Source of the DNA: a virus
Virus record (IMG/VR): IMGVR_UViG_3300006868_000079
Location: 1 to 28,000 of that record
DNA: 28,000 bases
Strand: one strand, 5' to 3'
The position numbers and the translations under genes were made by a program. The notes under the pieces are model-generated. The model was given only the letters and a program-made list of their open reading frames with translations. It searched no databases and was not told the DNA's origin. Shown one piece after another: positions 6,611 to 15,282 of the stretch (positions are counted from its first letter, which is position 1; every line of letters begins with the position of its first letter).

Positions 6611-8925
6611 TGGCAACGCAAGAACAAGAGAACTATTACGTAGACAAGGGTCTTACTCCGCTTCAGCCTGACCCGATTCAGAAGCTAAAGCTTCAGGCAA
6701 ACATTGTTCTTGGTGACTTTATTTTTAACACCATTGACGAGTACGGAGTTGTGTGGGTCATCTCGGACATCGAGGGTTGGTGGCAACACCCAGAACCTGA
6801 AATGCCCGACATCCCAAGAGGTTTTGGAGACGGCTCTTACGATGTTCAAGGTCGCTATCTTGCTAGAAACTTCGTAATCAAGGGTTCGTTTATCACTCAG
6901 AACCCTGCGTTAGTAGAGCTATCTCGGGACACACTTGTTTCTGCCACCGACCTTGTATATAAGGGAGTATGGCTAAAAACTGGAAGTAACCCAATTAGGG
7001 CAACTTTTGTTCGCCTCAACGGGGAAATTTCTATCAACACTACGAACTCAAGGGGTAGAACAGACTTTTCTATCGGCCTCCGTGCCGCAGACCCTATCAA
7101 ATATTCGTGGAATGACCAAGAGCCAGACGGATATGAAATCGTAGAGCTTCCGGCAAGGAACCTCACTCAGGGATACACGGGGTCCGTAAATGTTACAAAC
7201 ATCGGTAACTACCCGGTTCCTTGCTATTTAGAAGTTGTAGGAACTCTTGTCTCACCGGCAACTATTTTTAACCGAACCACAGAGCAACTCATCATCCTCA
7301 CTCAGGGACTGAAAGGTAGCAGCTCGGCAAGCGTCGTCAACAAGCAACTGTCTTTTGATGTTGACCAACTTAAGGATGTTGCAACTTTGACCACAACCAG
7401 TCAGCACGGTTTCCGGCAAGGAGACATCGTGTTTGTGTCGAACGTCGGCACCGAGTTTGATGGTGAGCGCCTAATCACCTCTGTACCAACAAGCACCACA
7501 TTTACGTTTGATGCAGACGCAGCTGAGGTGCAAGAAGTCGCTTTCAAGAAGCTGCTCAACGGTGTAGCTACTCTCCAAACAGTAGAAGAGCACGGATTCT
7601 CCCCCGGGGACTCAATCACTGTTAGTGGAGTTGACAGCGTGTTCGACGGCAACTACACAGTTGATTCAGCTCCTACTGTAAACACTTTGACTTTTTCCAA
7701 GACCCGTGTTCCGCCACGAACTATTATTTCTAAAGTTCTGGTTTCTAACATTGCAACCCTGACTACATCCGAGGCGCACAATTTTATTCTAGGAGAGAGT
7801 GTTACGGTGTCGGGGGTTGATACCAACTTTGACGGCACTTACGAAATTATTGCCATTCCGTCTTCTACGCAGTTCAGCTACGCAGCTACTCGAACAAACG
7901 CCAGAGGTATTATCAATAAAGAGATGTCTAATGACATCGTTACTCTGACTACTTCCGGCCCCCACGGGTTTGTTCAAGACGAGGGAGTTAACGTCTCTGG
8001 AGTAGACCTATCCTTGAACGGTGGCTATTTCATTGACTCACTGACCTCAACAACTTTTTCATATCGAAGAACTCGTGCTACAGAAAAGTCTGTAAGCATC
8101 AGGGCTAGGTCAGGAAATGTTGCCACTATCACAACATCTGCTGCGCATAACTTCGTGGTGGGGGAGCAAGTAACGGTCTCTGGCGTGGGGAGCGGTTTCG
8201 ACGGGACGCACACAATCACCACTCTCCCAAGCAACACGACGTTTACCTACGCAAACAATGGCTCTGCTTTAGTCTCTGCTTCAGTGTCTAATGCGACTGT
8301 TTTCTCTAAGAGTCGAGTGATTAAGTCTTACCAAGTGACAGGAAATGTTGTCACTATCACAACCAACAGTGCTCATGGTGCAATCTTTGGCGAAGAGGTA
8401 ATTATTACTGGAACTGGAGATGTTGACGGTACATACGAAGTCACGGCGATTCCATCGTCAAACACTTTGCAGTATGCCAAGACAATGAGCAATGTCGCCT
8501 CCACAGAACCAACTGGTGCGTTTATTGAGATGTCTGGAACTATCCAGTCGGACGCTGTTATCCCAGACGGGACCGCAACTGTTGCTGGAAGCCTCCCCTC
8601 TTCTGCTGCAACTGGAACAGCGGGGGTCTCGGAGGATGTTTCAAGAACAGAAGCATTCGGCTCAGTCATCAAGAAGAACAACGTGCAATTCACTCCCGGT
8701 CTGTCTGGTAATGCTCTTCTCAGCCCCGAGATTTTGGAAATTGACACAAAGAATCGTGAGGTTGCCTTCAACGGAGAAGTCGTTGGGGCTCGTGGTCGGA
8801 TTGATGTGCTTGCTGACTTCATTCAGCTAGCTCCCGGTGAGAATATTATTGAGTTCCAAGACGAAGGAGCTCCTGAAGGAGAAGCAAACCTAAGGATTTT
8901 CTACAGGTCGGGCTGGCTGGCCTAG
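6610..8925 (+). CDS. distal tail protein (Dit-like) with six inserted HGF-type repeats
   Basis: Predicted hexameric distal tail protein joining the tail tube to the tip. Residues about 1-235 match the Dit N-terminal domain: GDFIFNTIDEYGVVWVISDIEGW, a region GRYLARNFVIKGSF, then RTDFSIGLRAADPIKYSW. The last about 80 residues (LEIDTKNREVAFNG, then LAPGENIIEF) match its C-terminal galectin-like part. Between them, residues about 246-635 hold six beta-rich repeats of roughly 60 residues. Their pattern is VATLTT, then H-(G/N)-F, then G-(D/E)-x-(V/I)-x-VSGV, FDG, and TTFTY. Dit proteins are normally about 250-320 residues, so the repeats are an insertion that should project from the tail tip. The start overlaps the tape measure stop (TAATG). 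Confidence 0.75.
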   Translation: MATQEQENYYVDKGLTPLQPDPIQKLKLQANIVLGDFIFNTIDEYGVVWVISDIEGWWQHPEPEMPDIPRGFGDGSYDVQGRYLARNFVIKGSFITQNPALVELSRDTLVSATDLVYKGVWLKTGSNPIRATFVRLNGEISINTTNSRGRTDFSIGLRAADPIKYSWNDQEPDGYEIVELPARNLTQGYTGSVNVTNIGNYPVPCYLEVVGTLVSPATIFNRTTEQLIILTQGLKGSSSASVVNKQLSFDVDQLKDVATLTTTSQHGFRQGDIVFVSNVGTEFDGERLITSVPTSTTFTFDADAAEVQEVAFKKLLNGVATLQTVEEHGFSPGDSITVSGVDSVFDGNYTVDSAPTVNTLTFSKTRVPPRTIISKVLVSNIATLTTSEAHNFILGESVTVSGVDTNFDGTYEIIAIPSSTQFSYAATRTNARGIINKEMSNDIVTLTTSGPHGFVQDEGVNVSGVDLSLNGGYFIDSLTSTTFSYRRTRATEKSVSIRARSGNVATITTSAAHNFVVGEQVTVSGVGSGFDGTHTITTLPSNTTFTYANNGSALVSASVSNATVFSKSRVIKSYQVTGNVVTITTNSAHGAIFGEEVIITGTGDVDGTYEVTAIPSSNTLQYAKTMSNVASTEPTGAFIEMSGTIQSDAVIPDGTATVAGSLPSSAATGTAGVSEDVSRTEAFGSVIKKNNVQFTPGLSGNALLSPEILEIDTKNREVAFNGEVVGARGRIDVLADFIQLAPGENIIEFQDEGAPEGEANLRIFYRSGWLA
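7345..8520 (+). repeat. array of six ~60-residue H-G-F / V-S-G-V beta repeats
   Basis: Six units are visible by eye inside the Dit-like gene, with anchor motifs SQHGF, EEHGF, EAHNF, GPHGF, AAHNF and SAHGA. Each is followed by a G-D/E turn, VSGV or a variant, F-D-G or a variant, and a final T-(T/Q)-F-(T/S)-(Y/F) strand. Boundaries are approximate. Confidence 0.8.
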
Positions 8926-8946
8926 CAACACAAAGACGGGAAAAAG

Positions 8947-10944
8947 ATGACATTCCAAGAGACAGTTGAGTACAGGTACTTTCTCACAGACCTGTTGAGC
9001 AACAACATCATCTCTGAAGTTCCTTTTAGAGAGGTGAGTTTCTCTCGTGCAAATCGCCGTGCTGGTGAGTTCAGCGGAACCATCGCATTCGTTGAGGCAA
9101 CTAAAGGTCTAGACCTCTACGAAGCAACTATGCCCGGTCGTACCGGTATTTATATTATGCGAAACGGTGTGTGCGTTTGGGGCGGAATGATTTGGAGTAG
9201 GAACTACAACGTAAACTCGCAGACCCTTGAAGTGTCTGGCGCTGAGTTCATAAGCTACTTCTATCATCGAAACATCTGGCAGACAATTCAATACGGGTCA
9301 GATTTTGTGGGTGTGGCTGCCTACCAAACATTTAACGGAACAGCCACTATTACTACAGAATTTCCTCACGGCTTTAGAATTGGCAACAAAGTAAGAATTG
9401 GTTTTGTAAATCCAACAGTAGACGGTGTTCAAGAGATTACGGCTGTTACATCCGCAACTACCTTTGAATTTTCAACCAGTTCAGCCAACTCAAGCGGTCT
9501 TAGCACTGCTGGCGCAGTTCGGAGTCTTGTCGATGGCTATGACTTGGCTCGCAATCTCATTTATCAAGCCTCAACCGACCTAGGCGGTCTTGCATTTGCC
9601 AACGAAGTAATTAAACCCGCTAAAGAGTATCAAGCTTCCGTTATCTCAAAGGAGCGTTCGTCAAACGTCGTCACCCTGAGGACCTCTGCTGACCACGAAG
9701 CGATTCCCGGGCAAGAAATAGAAGTAGTTGAGGTGGGCTCTGGCTTGGACGGTGTTCACACAATCATCGAAGTGCCTAACTCAAGAACGATTCGTTATCA
9801 GCTTTCCGGTCCAGACCTTGCTAGGACCTCGCTTTCCGGGATTCGTTCCATCAACGCCATCAGCAAATCTCTAACAAGCAATGTTGCAACTCTTACTCTT
9901 GACCAGCCTCATGGGGCTTCAGTCGGACAAACAGTAATCGTTGAAGGCGTAGATGCTTTTTTCACTGGTCGTCTGGACACCACATTTAATGGGCGATTCA
10001 CCATTACGGGAACACCGAGCGCAAACAGCTTCACTTTTAGCTCCGGTGGGATTCTTGATGTACCAACCGAAGGAGTAGCTGGTGGTCAAGCAACCTTTGG
10101 CTCAAAGTTTATCTATGGCGACTACGGAAGCTATACGTCTAACTCAGATATCGGTATCGAGTTTGAGAACTTTAACCTTAGCGGTTTTTATGGAGATATT
10201 CAGATATACCGAGGATTCGAACAAAAAACAGTTGGAGAGATTCTAGAAGAGTACTCCAACACTGTCGAGGGCGGATTCGACTATCGCATTGACTGCGACT
10301 ACGACTACACAACTTCTTCTTTTACAAGAACATTCAAAATATTCCCAATTGAATTAGCCGAAGCACCTCCCCCCGGGGAGCTTTACGCTGTCTCTGATTT
10401 AGGGGCAAATTTAAATGTCTTCGAGTATCCGGGAAACATTGTTGAATTTTCCGTTGAGGAAAGTGCAGAATCTGCAGCAACAAGATTTTTCGTTGTTGGC
10501 AACATTGAAGACTTGACAGACGACGCCAGCCAGCCGTATGCAGGCGCATCTGCAAAAGACATGCTTGATAATCCAACTGGCAGGAGCTGGCCTTTGCTGG
10601 ACCAGAAAGAGCAGCTAGACGAGATTCAAGATGAGCTAACTCTTTATCAGTATGCAGAAGACTTCTTATACGAATCACGACCGCCTATCGGAGTTATATC
10701 AGTAACAGTGAACGGGACAATTTCTCCGGTTGTTGGGAGCTATTTTCCGGGAGATTGGTGCTCTCTCATCATTGACGATGAATTTGTTAAGCAGCGTTTG
10801 GCGAGCGACCAAGAACCGAGAAGCGACATCTTGGTTCGAAAGATAGACACCTACGAGGTCTCTGTCCCAGACAACCCGTCTTTTCCGGAAACAGTGACAT
10901 TAGAACTTATTACAGATTGGAAGGTAGACCAGCGTGGCAACTAG
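8947..10944 (+). CDS. minor tail protein / tail hub (baseplate hub-like)
   Basis: A 665-residue protein directly after the Dit-like gene, where the tail hub normally lies. The N-terminus (YRYFLTDLLSNNIISEVPF, then AGEFSGTIAF and GIYIMRNGVCVWGGMIW) follows the strand pattern of actinophage hub proteins. The C-terminal part holds EGGFDYRIDCDYDYTT and a final strand-rich domain ending VTLELITDWKVD. Three HGF-type repeats like those in the Dit occupy roughly 9330-10110 (FPHGF, DHEAI and QPHGA versions). The hub is thought to close the tube and carry the fibres. ATG 8947 is preceded by GACGGGAAAAAG. I see no lysozyme or peptidase motif. Confidence 0.7.
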   Translation: MTFQETVEYRYFLTDLLSNNIISEVPFREVSFSRANRRAGEFSGTIAFVEATKGLDLYEATMPGRTGIYIMRNGVCVWGGMIWSRNYNVNSQTLEVSGAEFISYFYHRNIWQTIQYGSDFVGVAAYQTFNGTATITTEFPHGFRIGNKVRIGFVNPTVDGVQEITAVTSATTFEFSTSSANSSGLSTAGAVRSLVDGYDLARNLIYQASTDLGGLAFANEVIKPAKEYQASVISKERSSNVVTLRTSADHEAIPGQEIEVVEVGSGLDGVHTIIEVPNSRTIRYQLSGPDLARTSLSGIRSINAISKSLTSNVATLTLDQPHGASVGQTVIVEGVDAFFTGRLDTTFNGRFTITGTPSANSFTFSSGGILDVPTEGVAGGQATFGSKFIYGDYGSYTSNSDIGIEFENFNLSGFYGDIQIYRGFEQKTVGEILEEYSNTVEGGFDYRIDCDYDYTTSSFTRTFKIFPIELAEAPPPGELYAVSDLGANLNVFEYPGNIVEFSVEESAESAATRFFVVGNIEDLTDDASQPYAGASAKDMLDNPTGRSWPLLDQKEQLDEIQDELTLYQYAEDFLYESRPPIGVISVTVNGTISPVVGSYFPGDWCSLIIDDEFVKQRLASDQEPRSDILVRKIDTYEVSVPDNPSFPETVTLELITDWKVDQRGN

Positions 10945-12292
10945 AAGAAGAGCGAGTAGGCGGGGACTAACCGGTTCCCTCACAGAGATGCAGAGAAGGC
11001 TTAGCTACCTTGAGGGCCGTCCTTCTCCATCACGGTTATCAAACCATGTTGTTACTAGAACAACCATCCAGCCTCAGGCTGTAGCAACAGACCAAATTGC
11101 TTTTGATGCAGTAACCAATGACCAAGTTGCCGCTGACGCTATTGCTCTTCAGCAGATGCAGAACGACTCGGTTGGAACTTCCGAACTTATTGCTGATTCT
11201 GTTACTCAAGATGAGTTAGCCACAGATTCGGTGACTGATGATGCAATCGCTGGCGATTCGGTTGGTGTATCGGAATTGGCAAATGGTGCGGTGGATACGG
11301 CTGCCATTCAAAACGATGCAGTAACAGAGGAAAAAATTGCTGCAGATGCGGTTACAGAAAGGCAAATTGCTTCAGGAGCCGTAGGCAATTCGGAGTTGGC
11401 AAATGACGCTGTTGCCACAAACAACATCCAAAATCTAAACATTACAACAGACAAACTAGCCAATGGTGCCGTAACCTCCGCCAAAATTGGAACTGGTCAA
11501 GTTCTAAGTAGCAACATAGGTAACAGTCAAGTTGTAACGAATAGTATTAATGACAAAGCAGTGACCGGCGCAAAAATCGCTGACGCAACAATTGTTGCTA
11601 GGAATATGGCTTTTAATAGCGTTACGGAGGCAGCTCTTGCCGGTAATGCTGTCTATACAAATGCTATTCAGAATGGTGCCGTAAACTCCGCCAAAATTGC
11701 CAATAACAGCATTACTTCTGCAGATGTAAATGGGTCTATCTGTACCTCAGCAGCAGGAGTATCCCCTGTGGTTGCTAGTTTAACTAGCAGCGGTCAAGTG
11801 AGAGTTAATGCAATATTTGGAAACGCCTTTGGCAGTTTCGCTAGAGGAAACCACACTCACAGCCAGTATGTCCAGACTCACGTTCACGGCTTCACTGTTG
11901 ACGGTGGTACCCACAATCCCACCGGAAACGGCTACCACGCTCACGCTGGCACCACTCGACAAAACAATTATTCTTCTAAAAGATATAAGAAAGAAATCTC
12001 TAATCACGAAGTTACTGACGTAAGTAAGCTTCTTGATTTAGAGCTCGTAAAGTTTAAGTACAAGAATAAGTACAGGGACCTAAACCGTGGACAAAAGTGG
12101 CAGTACGGTCTTATCGCTGAGCAAGTAGAAGAGCTCGGGCTGCACGAACTTATTGAGTATGATAAAGACGGACAGCCAAATAAAGTGGACTACGCACTTA
12201 TCGGACTCTTGTCTCTAGAGCTCATTAAGAACCAGCAAGATGAGATAGACTCTCTGAAGAAGCAAGTACAGCGACTGACGGAGACGAAATGA
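10934..12292 (+). CDS. tail fibre with C-terminal S74 intramolecular chaperone
   Basis: A 452-residue fibre subunit. After a short basic N-terminus and a heptad-like helix (LTGSLTEMQRRLSYLEGR), residues about 45-260 are many degenerate repeats with V-(T/S)-x-(A/D)-x-I and A-(V/I)-x-x-x-x-(L/I), as in trimeric fibre shafts. Residues about 305-340 are His-rich with HxH motifs (HTH, HVH, HAH). The last about 105 residues match the peptidase S74 domain: S347 and K352 fit the Ser-x4-Lys cleavage dyad, then YGLIAEQVEEL, VDYALIGLLSLELI and a terminal coiled coil. The domain trimerises the fibre and then cuts itself off. The start is GTG at 10934, overlapping the hub stop. It is probably the receptor-binding fibre. 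Confidence 0.85.
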   Translation: MATRRRASRRGLTGSLTEMQRRLSYLEGRPSPSRLSNHVVTRTTIQPQAVATDQIAFDAVTNDQVAADAIALQQMQNDSVGTSELIADSVTQDELATDSVTDDAIAGDSVGVSELANGAVDTAAIQNDAVTEEKIAADAVTERQIASGAVGNSELANDAVATNNIQNLNITTDKLANGAVTSAKIGTGQVLSSNIGNSQVVTNSINDKAVTGAKIADATIVARNMAFNSVTEAALAGNAVYTNAIQNGAVNSAKIANNSITSADVNGSICTSAAGVSPVVASLTSSGQVRVNAIFGNAFGSFARGNHTHSQYVQTHVHGFTVDGGTHNPTGNGYHAHAGTTRQNNYSSKRYKKEISNHEVTDVSKLLDLELVKFKYKNKYRDLNRGQKWQYGLIAEQVEELGLHELIEYDKDGQPNKVDYALIGLLSLELIKNQQDEIDSLKKQVQRLTETK

Positions 12293-12648
12293 TAACTTAC
12301 GAGTTATATAATGTAGAAGGCGAAGAGCCTCATCTACAAAAGGTCATTACAGCTGGTGAAGACAGGTATACCACTAATCTGACCTACAACAACACCGATG
12401 AACTTGACCTCATTGACGAAGCTGTTGTCAGCCAACACATGAATAATCTTGCGGCATACACGGCTTTTCTTGGTTCGCAGATTGAAGTACTGCCCGATGA
12501 GGAGGCAGCACACTCCGCCTATCCACTAAAAAATGCCGATGATATTATGAAATACCTTGACATCACCAGCAGGTGGTGGCAGTACTTGTATTACAGAAAC
12601 GAACCTGACCCGGTGGTGCTTACAACAGGGGGCTCTGTCGATGTATGA
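12289..12648 (+). CDS. small protein of unknown function downstream of the fibre
   Basis: A 119-residue acidic protein whose ATG overlaps the fibre stop (ATGA), so it is translationally coupled to the fibre. I do not recognise a family. It has an N-terminal beta-rich section (ITYELYNVEG), a helix AVVSQHMNNLAAYTAFLGSQIEVL, and an aromatic C-terminal helix SRWWQYLYYRNEPDP. It has no signal peptide or membrane segment. A minor fibre-associated or fibre assembly protein is a guess from position only. It overlaps the next start by 8 bases. Confidence 0.6.
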   Translation: MITYELYNVEGEEPHLQKVITAGEDRYTTNLTYNNTDELDLIDEAVVSQHMNNLAAYTAFLGSQIEVLPDEEAAHSAYPLKNADDIMKYLDITSRWWQYLYYRNEPDPVVLTTGGSVDV

Positions 12649-13111
12649 GGTAAAAGACGGCTCTCGAACCCTACAATTCAATGGCAAGTTGCTCGCAGAG
12701 TCCTCTTCGTGGCGTAGGGGCTCCACCCGATGGATTGAGTTCCGCCTCTACAAGACAGAAAACGGTTCGTACATCCTTTCCCGCATCGGTGTGTCGGTTG
12801 TATTCCACGCAGCCACTTGCCCCCTCGTCAAGAGGTACAACCTCATGGAAAAGGGCGTCCAAGAACTCAAGGACGATGCCATCCCCTGCGAGGAGTGCTA
12901 CCCCTCCACCGACGTTCCCATGGTCTTCCCCGAGAAAGACCGAACATGGGCTCAGGTCAGTGAAGACCCGGAGGCTGTGCTGGAAGCCCTTTACAAGTAC
13001 GACCAAGGTGGGGCAAGATATCTAACGAACGTCGCTCAGCGGCTGCTAGAGCACGCATCAAATATTGACGAAAACATCGAAAAGGTCTATAGAATAGAGA
13101 TGATTCCTTAG
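12641..13111 (+). CDS. conserved phage protein with probable Zn site, upstream of DNA polymerase
   Basis: A 156-residue protein starting MYEVKDGSRTLQFNGKLLAE. The ATG at 12641 follows ACAGGGGG by 8 bases and overlaps the previous gene by 8 bases; the frame is open further upstream but only into the preceding gene. Residues about 25-50 are strand-rich (STRWIEFRLYKTENGSYILS). FHAATC followed by IPCEECYP could hold one zinc ion. The C-terminus is helical and acidic. The protein has no enzyme motif I know. It is the last gene before the polymerase, so it may be an accessory replication or regulatory protein; that is inference. Confidence 0.7.
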   Translation: MYEVKDGSRTLQFNGKLLAESSSWRRGSTRWIEFRLYKTENGSYILSRIGVSVVFHAATCPLVKRYNLMEKGVQELKDDAIPCEECYPSTDVPMVFPEKDRTWAQVSEDPEAVLEALYKYDQGGARYLTNVAQRLLEHASNIDENIEKVYRIEMIP

Positions 13112-13129
13112 ACCAACGAAGAAGGAAAA

Positions 13130-14959
13130 ATGACGACTGAAGGACGAACTGACCTCTCCGGGGTGCAACTGCACCTCGTAGACAACGTTGAGAAGGCGCA
13201 AGCATTTCTCAGATGGCTTGGCGAGCGCCGACCCCACAACGCCATCGCAATCGACACCGAAACCGGAGAACTCCCGGGCGGTCAAAGGAACGACGCTCTT
13301 TCCCCGTGGCACGGTCGCCTGCGTTTGGTGCAAGTGGGTGACGCTCAGCAGGGTTGGTCTATCCCGTGGGAAGAGTGGTCCGGCGTCTTTTATGAAGCCA
13401 TGGAAAGATTCCACGGGCCCATCGTCTGCCACAACATCGCCTTCGAAGCACGCTGGTTTGATGTTCAGTCTCGGTGGCAGATTCCTTGGGAGCGTGCCCA
13501 CGACACAATGATTATGGCGCACATCATTGACCCCCTTGGGTCCGGTGCGCTGAAGACGCTCTCTTCTCAATACATCGACCCAATGGCTGCCAAACTGCAG
13601 GAGGGGCTTGACATGGGCCTCGCAACCAACGGCTGGACTTGGGGAACCGTTCCTATCGACTACGAGCCCTACTGGTCTTACGGCGCTCTTGACCCCGTTA
13701 TCACCATGCGCCTGTGGGAGATGTTTTACGAGAAGTGTGGTCCTCAGGGTCCGTACCACCGTGCCTACGAACTTGAGATGGGTACACGCAAGATTGTCAC
13801 CCGTATGGAAATCAACGGTGCCCGAGTGGACCTTGACTACTCCAAGAAGAAGTACGAAGAGCTCATTGACTACACCGAGAAAGTGAAGTTGTGGGCATAC
13901 AACACCTACGACACTTCCATCACAAGCAATGTCCAGTTGGCAAGGCTCATAGTGAAACTTGGTGGCGAAATTACGGAGTTCACCCCTTCGGGGCAGATGT
14001 CCGCCAACAAGGACCAACTGAAGAAGTTGACGATTGATGGCAACCCCGAAGTCAAGAATTTGGCAGAGACCGTTCTCAAGCAGCGCAAGGCAGACAAGCT
14101 CGCTACGACCTACTTCCTCAACTTCATGGAGAAGCACGTTGATGGTCTCCTCCATCCCTCTGTGAAGACTCTTGGTGCTCGCACTTCTCGCATGTCAATC
14201 ACAGACCCTGCCCTGCAGACCCTCCCGAAGGGCGACGAGACTGTGCGTCGAGCCTTCATCCCCAAAGACGCAGACCACGTAATCATCACATCGGACCTCG
14301 ACCAAGTTGAGTTCCGCATGTTCGCCTCGCTGTCGAAGGACGAGAATCTCATCAGCCTGTTCCACCGAGCAGACGCTGAGGGCTCTGACCCGTTCACCGA
14401 GATTGGTCGTCAGGTCTATCAAGACCCGTCTATGCAGAAGTCCGACAAGCGACGCAACCTCATCAAGGGTGTTGTGTACGGACGACTGTATGGGGCTGGC
14501 GTAGCAAAGCAGGCAGTTACGGCTGGTGTCCCAGAAGCTCAGATGCGTGCTGTTTCTGATTCTTTCGATGTGAACTACCCCGGTATGGCAAAGTTCCAAA
14601 AGGAAGTTGACAACCTTGGACAACAGCGTCTCCGTTCTGAGGGGCAGGGCTATATCCATACTTGGACTGGTCGTCGTATCCCCTGCGACGAAGAGCGCAC
14701 CTACACCTTGGTTAACTATCTCATTCAGGGTGGTGCAGCCGAAGTCTTCAAGAGCAACCTCATCAAACTGGACCAAGCTGACCTGACCGACTACCTCATT
14801 GTCCCGGTGCATGACGAGATTGTTCTGCAGGCTCCTCGCAGTGAAGCCGAGGAAATCAAACAACTTGTGAAACAATGCATGACTACCACCGAAGGCTGGG
14901 CCGTCCCTCTCACAGCCGATGCTGATGGCCCTCTAGAGAATTGGGGAGCGAAATACTGA
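13130..14959 (+). CDS. family A DNA polymerase (3'-5' exonuclease + polymerase)
   Basis: Replicative DNA polymerase of the Pol I family, 609 residues, lacking the 5' nuclease domain, as is usual in phages. Exo I is AIAIDTETGEL (D42, E44), Exo II HNIAFEARWFD, and Exo III YGALDPVITM, so proofreading should be active. Polymerase motif A is SDLDQVEFRMFA (D389, E394), motif B RRNLIKGVVYGRLYG (R442, K446, Y450), and motif C PVHDEIVL (H561, D562, E563). Residue Y450 aligns with Phe762 of E. coli Pol I. The ATG at 13130 follows GAAGGAAAA. It heads the replication block with the deaminase, RuvC-like nuclease and helicase genes behind it. Confidence 0.95.
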   Translation: MTTEGRTDLSGVQLHLVDNVEKAQAFLRWLGERRPHNAIAIDTETGELPGGQRNDALSPWHGRLRLVQVGDAQQGWSIPWEEWSGVFYEAMERFHGPIVCHNIAFEARWFDVQSRWQIPWERAHDTMIMAHIIDPLGSGALKTLSSQYIDPMAAKLQEGLDMGLATNGWTWGTVPIDYEPYWSYGALDPVITMRLWEMFYEKCGPQGPYHRAYELEMGTRKIVTRMEINGARVDLDYSKKKYEELIDYTEKVKLWAYNTYDTSITSNVQLARLIVKLGGEITEFTPSGQMSANKDQLKKLTIDGNPEVKNLAETVLKQRKADKLATTYFLNFMEKHVDGLLHPSVKTLGARTSRMSITDPALQTLPKGDETVRRAFIPKDADHVIITSDLDQVEFRMFASLSKDENLISLFHRADAEGSDPFTEIGRQVYQDPSMQKSDKRRNLIKGVVYGRLYGAGVAKQAVTAGVPEAQMRAVSDSFDVNYPGMAKFQKEVDNLGQQRLRSEGQGYIHTWTGRRIPCDEERTYTLVNYLIQGGAAEVFKSNLIKLDQADLTDYLIVPVHDEIVLQAPRSEAEEIKQLVKQCMTTTEGWAVPLTADADGPLENWGAKY

Positions 14960-14961
14960 CC

Positions 14962-15282
14962 ATGAACAAGTACCTCGAAAAGGCACTTGAAATAGCGGAG
15001 ACGAGCAAGTGCCGATACAAGCACGGCTGCGTTGTAGTTTCCCGAGGTCGTGTCATTGCTCAAGCTACAAACAAAAAAATTGGCGACCCATCAACAGAGT
15101 GGCGTCGCTCCCACATCCACGCTGAGATTGCGGCTGTAATCGCCGCTGGCTCAAACGCCAAGGGCTCGAAGGTTTACGTTGCCCGAATCACCAAGGGCGG
15201 TGCCCCAGCGATGTCTAAGCCTTGCAAAAAGTGCGAGAGGTATCTGAAGAGATACGGAGTATCGGAAGTGGTGTGGACATGA
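14962..15282 (+). CDS. cytidine/deoxycytidylate deaminase-like protein
   Basis: A 106-residue Zn-dependent deaminase of the CDA/dCMP deaminase fold. It has the His-Ala-Glu motif (HAEIAA, H53-E55), which binds zinc and transfers protons, and the PCxxC motif (KPCKKCERYL), which supplies the two zinc-binding cysteines. Upstream are the typical KHGCVVVSRGRVIAQATN strands. Phage enzymes of this kind often supply dUMP for thymidylate synthesis, but nucleic-acid or free-cytidine deamination cannot be excluded, since it is shorter than most dCMP deaminases. I prefer ATG 14962, just after the polymerase stop, over an in-frame TTG at 14941. It ends in an ATGA overlap with the next gene. Confidence 0.75.
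   Translation: MNKYLEKALEIAETSKCRYKHGCVVVSRGRVIAQATNKKIGDPSTEWRRSHIHAEIAAVIAAGSNAKGSKVYVARITKGGAPAMSKPCKKCERYLKRYGVSEVVWT

Noticed and set aside
13058-14155. 365-codon minus-strand ORF opposite the DNA polymerase
   Set aside because: It is antisense to a gene with all polymerase motifs and has no recognisable domain; it reflects codon bias.
14962-15282. APOBEC-like or host-defence deaminase
   Set aside because: Small size and position after the polymerase fit an ordinary phage nucleotide-metabolism deaminase.
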